DNA of 64,000 nt, taken from the NCBI GenBank assembly GCA_016795285.1, contig JAEUIC010000019.1, positions 74,442 through 138,441 of the forward strand, read 5' to 3'. Source of the stretch: Planctomycetota bacterium (lineage in GTDB: Bacteria; Planctomycetota; B15-G4; SIAN01). Position 1 is the first letter of the stretch; the number at the start of each line of letters is the position of its first letter. This document shows, in pieces, positions 60,810 to 64,000 of the stretch. Under the pieces are notes generated by a model. That model had not been told where the DNA came from. It saw only the letters and a program-made list of their open reading frames with translations, and made no database searches. The position numbers and the translations under genes are program-made.

Positions 60810-60840
60810 GCGAGCCGGCCCTGCGCCGGCTCGCACCGTT
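60810..60840 (+). terminator. Intrinsic terminator candidate after the sigma-factor gene
   Basis: A perfect 9-bp stem GCGAGCCGG/CCGGCTCGC (60810-60818 and 60826-60834) with a seven-base loop, followed by ACCGTTTCC. It sits 62 bases past the sigma-factor stop and before the birA start, suggesting separate transcription of birA and the genes after it. Confidence 0.5.
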
Positions 60841-60906
60841 TCCGGACGGCCGCTCGCGCCCCCGCCGCTTGCAGCGCGTCCCGAGCGCCGCGACGATCGC
60901 CACCCG

Positions 60907-61704
60907 ATGGACACGCTCGATGACTGGTCCCCGCTCGCCGGCTGGCGCGGCCGCGCGCTCGGCCCCGCGGTGCTGCTGCCCGAGGTCGACTCGACCAACG
61001 CCGAGGCGCTGCGCCGCATCGATCGCGGGGCGCCACCGGCCGCCGAGGTCCTGGTCGCAAAGCGGCAGCGCGCCGGCCACGGCAGCCGCGGGAGGCCGTG
61101 GAGCGATCGCCCTGGCCGCTCGCTGGCGCTGACGGCGCGGTTCGAGTGGCCCGAGGAGGCGCCGCTCGCGCTGGCGACCTGGCTCGGGGTCGTGGCGGTG
61201 AGCGACGTGCTCCACGAGTTCGGGCTGGCGGCGCGCCTCAAGTGGCCGAACGACGCGCTGCTTCGCGGCGAGAAGGTGGCGGGGGTGCTGGCCGAGGTGC
61301 GCCGCGGCGGCGCGATCGCGGTGGCGCTCGGCATCGGCGTGAACGTCGGCCACGCCCGTACCGAGCTGCCGAGCGATTGCGCGACGCCCCCCACCTCGCT
61401 CGCACTGCACGGCGTCCGCGAACCGCCGCCGCTCGTCGCGCGCCGGCTGCTCGACGCCCTCGAACGGCGCACGGCCGCGCTGCTCGAGGACGCTTCGCGC
61501 GGGGCGGAGGCGCTGCGCGACGCGTTCCTCCGCGGGAGCGGCCTCGCCGGCCGGCCGGTCGTCGCGACCCTCGCCGAGGGGGAACTGCGCGGGCGGCTGG
61601 TCGCGCTGTCGACCGCGGGCGAACTCACGCTCGAGCAGGCGGCTGGGCGGCGAATCGTCCACGGCGCCCACGTCACGGCGCTGCGCGAGGTCGACGAGGT
61701 CTAG
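60907..61704 (+). CDS. birA: Biotin--[acetyl-CoA-carboxylase] ligase (catalytic domain only)
   Basis: A 265-residue biotin protein ligase that activates biotin with ATP and attaches it to the carboxylase carrier protein. Visible motifs are EVDSTNAEA, AGHGSRGRPW (biotinyl-AMP loop), LKWPNDALLRGEKVAGVLAE and the C-terminal SH3-like part (GELRGRLVALSTAGEL). There is no N-terminal DNA-binding domain, so it is a ligase and not a repressor. The ATG at 60907 is preferred; an in-frame ATG at 60808 falls inside the terminator hairpin. Confidence 0.92.
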   Translation: MDTLDDWSPLAGWRGRALGPAVLLPEVDSTNAEALRRIDRGAPPAAEVLVAKRQRAGHGSRGRPWSDRPGRSLALTARFEWPEEAPLALATWLGVVAVSDVLHEFGLAARLKWPNDALLRGEKVAGVLAEVRRGGAIAVALGIGVNVGHARTELPSDCATPPTSLALHGVREPPPLVARRLLDALERRTAALLEDASRGAEALRDAFLRGSGLAGRPVVATLAEGELRGRLVALSTAGELTLEQAAGRRIVHGAHVTALREVDEV

Positions 61705-61776
61705 AATCCCCCGCCCTTCCGCTCCCCCCTCGCTGCGCGACGCCGTCGCCGGCGGCCCACTCGCCAGGAGATCCCG

Positions 61777-62508
61777 TTGCGCCCCGATGGCCGCCAATCG
61801 AACGAGCTGCGCAAGCTCGGCTTCCAGCGCCGCTTCACCGACGCGCCGCTCGGCTCGGTCCTCTCCGTCGCCGGGCGCACCAAGGTGCTCTGCACGGTGA
61901 CGGTCGAGGAGACGGTGCCGCCCTTCCTGCTCAACACGAACCAGGGGTGGCTCACCGCCGAGTACGCGATGCTCCCGGGCTCGACCGGAGGCCGCAAGCC
62001 GCGCGAGCGCGGCGGCCGGCCCGACGCGCGCGCTCTCGAGATCGGCCGACTGATCGGCCGCAGCCTGCGCGCCGCGGTCGATCCGACCCGCTTCCCCGGC
62101 CGCACGATCTGCGTCGACTGCGACGTCGTGCAGGCCGACGGCGGCACGCGCACCACCGCCATCAACGGCGCGATGGTCGCGCTGATCGACGCCTTCCGCG
62201 TCATGGAGCAGCGCGGCTGGGTGCGCGGCAAGGCGCTCGCCACGCCGGTCGGCGCCATGTCGGTCGGCATCCTGCGCGGCGAGGTGCTCGTCGACCTCTG
62301 CTACGAGGAGGATTCGCGCGCCGAGGTCGACCTGAACGTCGTGCTCACCGCCGACGGCCGCTTCGTCGAGGTGCAGGGCGGCGCCGAGCGCGGCGCGTTC
62401 AGCGCGGCGCAGCTCGAGGCGATGCTGGCGGCGGCGCGCGGCGCGCTCGACGAGGTCTTCGCCCTGCAGCAGAAGGCGCTCGCCGGGCCGTTGCCGGCCG
62501 ACGAGTGA
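61777..62508 (+). CDS. rph: Ribonuclease PH
   Basis: A 243-residue phosphorolytic exoribonuclease that trims tRNA 3' ends. The TTG start has AGGAG seven bases upstream and gives RPDGRQSNELR, the standard family N-terminus. Other family blocks are TKVLCTVTVEE, GWLTAEYAMLPGST, RSLRAAVD, DCDVVQADGGTRTTAINGA and VEVQGGAE. The stop overlaps the rdgB start (TGATG), the usual rph-rdgB arrangement. Confidence 0.96.
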   Translation: MRPDGRQSNELRKLGFQRRFTDAPLGSVLSVAGRTKVLCTVTVEETVPPFLLNTNQGWLTAEYAMLPGSTGGRKPRERGGRPDARALEIGRLIGRSLRAAVDPTRFPGRTICVDCDVVQADGGTRTTAINGAMVALIDAFRVMEQRGWVRGKALATPVGAMSVGILRGEVLVDLCYEEDSRAEVDLNVVLTADGRFVEVQGGAERGAFSAAQLEAMLAAARGALDEVFALQQKALAGPLPADE

Positions 62509-63139
62509 TGGGCGCACCCGCCGACTCGGGCGACTCGGCGCTCGCGATCCTGCTCGCGACCCGCAACGCGAAGAAGCGGCGCGAGCTCGAGCGCATCGCG
62601 GCGGCGGCGGCGCTGCGCATCCACTTCTTCGACCTCGATCTCTACCCCGACGTGCCGACCGCCCCCGAGGAGGAGGCGACCTTCGCCGGGAACGCCCGCG
62701 CGAAGGCGCTCTGGTACGCGCGCGCCACCGGCCAGATCTGCCTCGCCGACGACTCGGGCCTCGAGGTCGACGCGCTCGGCGGGGCGCCCGGGGTGCGCTC
62801 GGCCCGCTACGCCGGCCCGCAAGCCGGCGACGCCGACAACCGGCGCGCGCTGCTGGCCGCGCTGCGCGACGTGCCGGCCGAGCGGCGCACCGCCCGCTTC
62901 CGCTGCGCGCTCGCGCTGGCCGACGAGGAGGGGATCCTCTTCGAGGCGGACGGCACCACCGAGGGAACGCTCCTCGCGGCCGAGCGCGGCGGCTCCGGCT
63001 TCGGCTACGATCCCCTCTTCCTTTCGACCGACCTCGGGCGGACGTTCGCCGAGGTCGACTCCGCCGAGAAGGACCGCGTGAGCCATCGCGGCCGCGCACT
63101 CGCGCCCCTCCTCGCCTTCCTCCGTGACGCACCGCTCCT

Positions 63140-63143
<4 letters not shown>
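62508..63143 (+). CDS. rdgB: Non-canonical purine NTP pyrophosphatase (RdgB/HAM1 family)
   Basis: A 211-residue house-cleaning enzyme that hydrolyses dITP, ITP and XTP to prevent their incorporation into nucleic acids. The motifs LLATRNAKKRRELE, EEATFAGNARAKA, LADDSGLEVDALGGAPGVRSARYAG and GGSGFGYDPLF are all present. It is translationally coupled to rph upstream and to lepA downstream (GTGA overlap). Confidence 0.95.

Positions 63144-64000
<857 letters not shown>

Overview
This is a very GC-rich, gene-dense bacterial chromosome segment. There are no rRNA or tRNA genes, no CRISPR array and no insertion sequence that I can see. The gene repertoire suggests a member of the Planctomycetota. It includes a MoxR/DUF58/BatA-type operon carrying secreted alpha/alpha-toroid (squalene-cyclase-fold) proteins and a giant PQQ-type beta-propeller protein, a DUF4175-like protein, FG-GAP and Ig-like surface proteins, a MEMO-family protein with an N-terminal extension, and a FliA/WhiG-type sigma factor. 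This placement is inference from gene content; no rRNA is available to prove it.

Layout. 1-4954 (-): two tandem paralogous lipoproteins with Ig-like folds, the downstream one cut by the window edge. 5288-6388 (+): purM. 6408-28351 (-): one run of eleven closely spaced or overlapping genes transcribed from a MoxR ATPase gene: MoxR, DUF58, two VWA membrane proteins, a 1527-aa beta-propeller protein, a toroid protein, a DUF4175-like protein, two coiled-coil secreted proteins, a second toroid protein and a putative polysaccharide-lyase-like protein. 28687-29274 (+): a small membrane protein. 29255-33015 (-): enolase, an FtsB/DivIC-like protein and a second beta-propeller protein. 33183-35836 (+): a Tat-exported epimerase-like protein and a nucleotide-transporter-like protein. 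35823-37889 (-): an S46-type peptidase with a TTG start. 38364-40013 (+): an FG-GAP surface protein interrupted by an in-frame TGA.

40053-48348 is a polysaccharide O-acetylation locus: one AlgI-type MBOAT and five AlgX/AlgJ-type SGNH proteins on both strands. 48448-55082 carries transport genes: an OPT-family transporter, an ABC exporter pair and an RND/MMPL exporter. 55117-58057 (-): a SEC-C protein, a PyrK-like electron-transfer subunit and a MEMO-family protein. 58141-64000 (+): apt, a small unknown gene, a FliA/WhiG-type sigma factor, birA, rph, rdgB and lepA (truncated at the edge).

The most striking element is in the roughly 260-nt leader of the sigma-factor gene. A sigma-70-like promoter is followed by an RNA matching the conserved core of the GEMM-I (cyclic di-GMP-I) riboswitch, then by a hairpin and the ribosome binding site. 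This implies that a second messenger controls a motility-class sigma factor at the RNA level. The second candidate for an undescribed system is the 22-kb MoxR-led operon, whose gene content suggests a machine for assembling or handling something at the cell surface.
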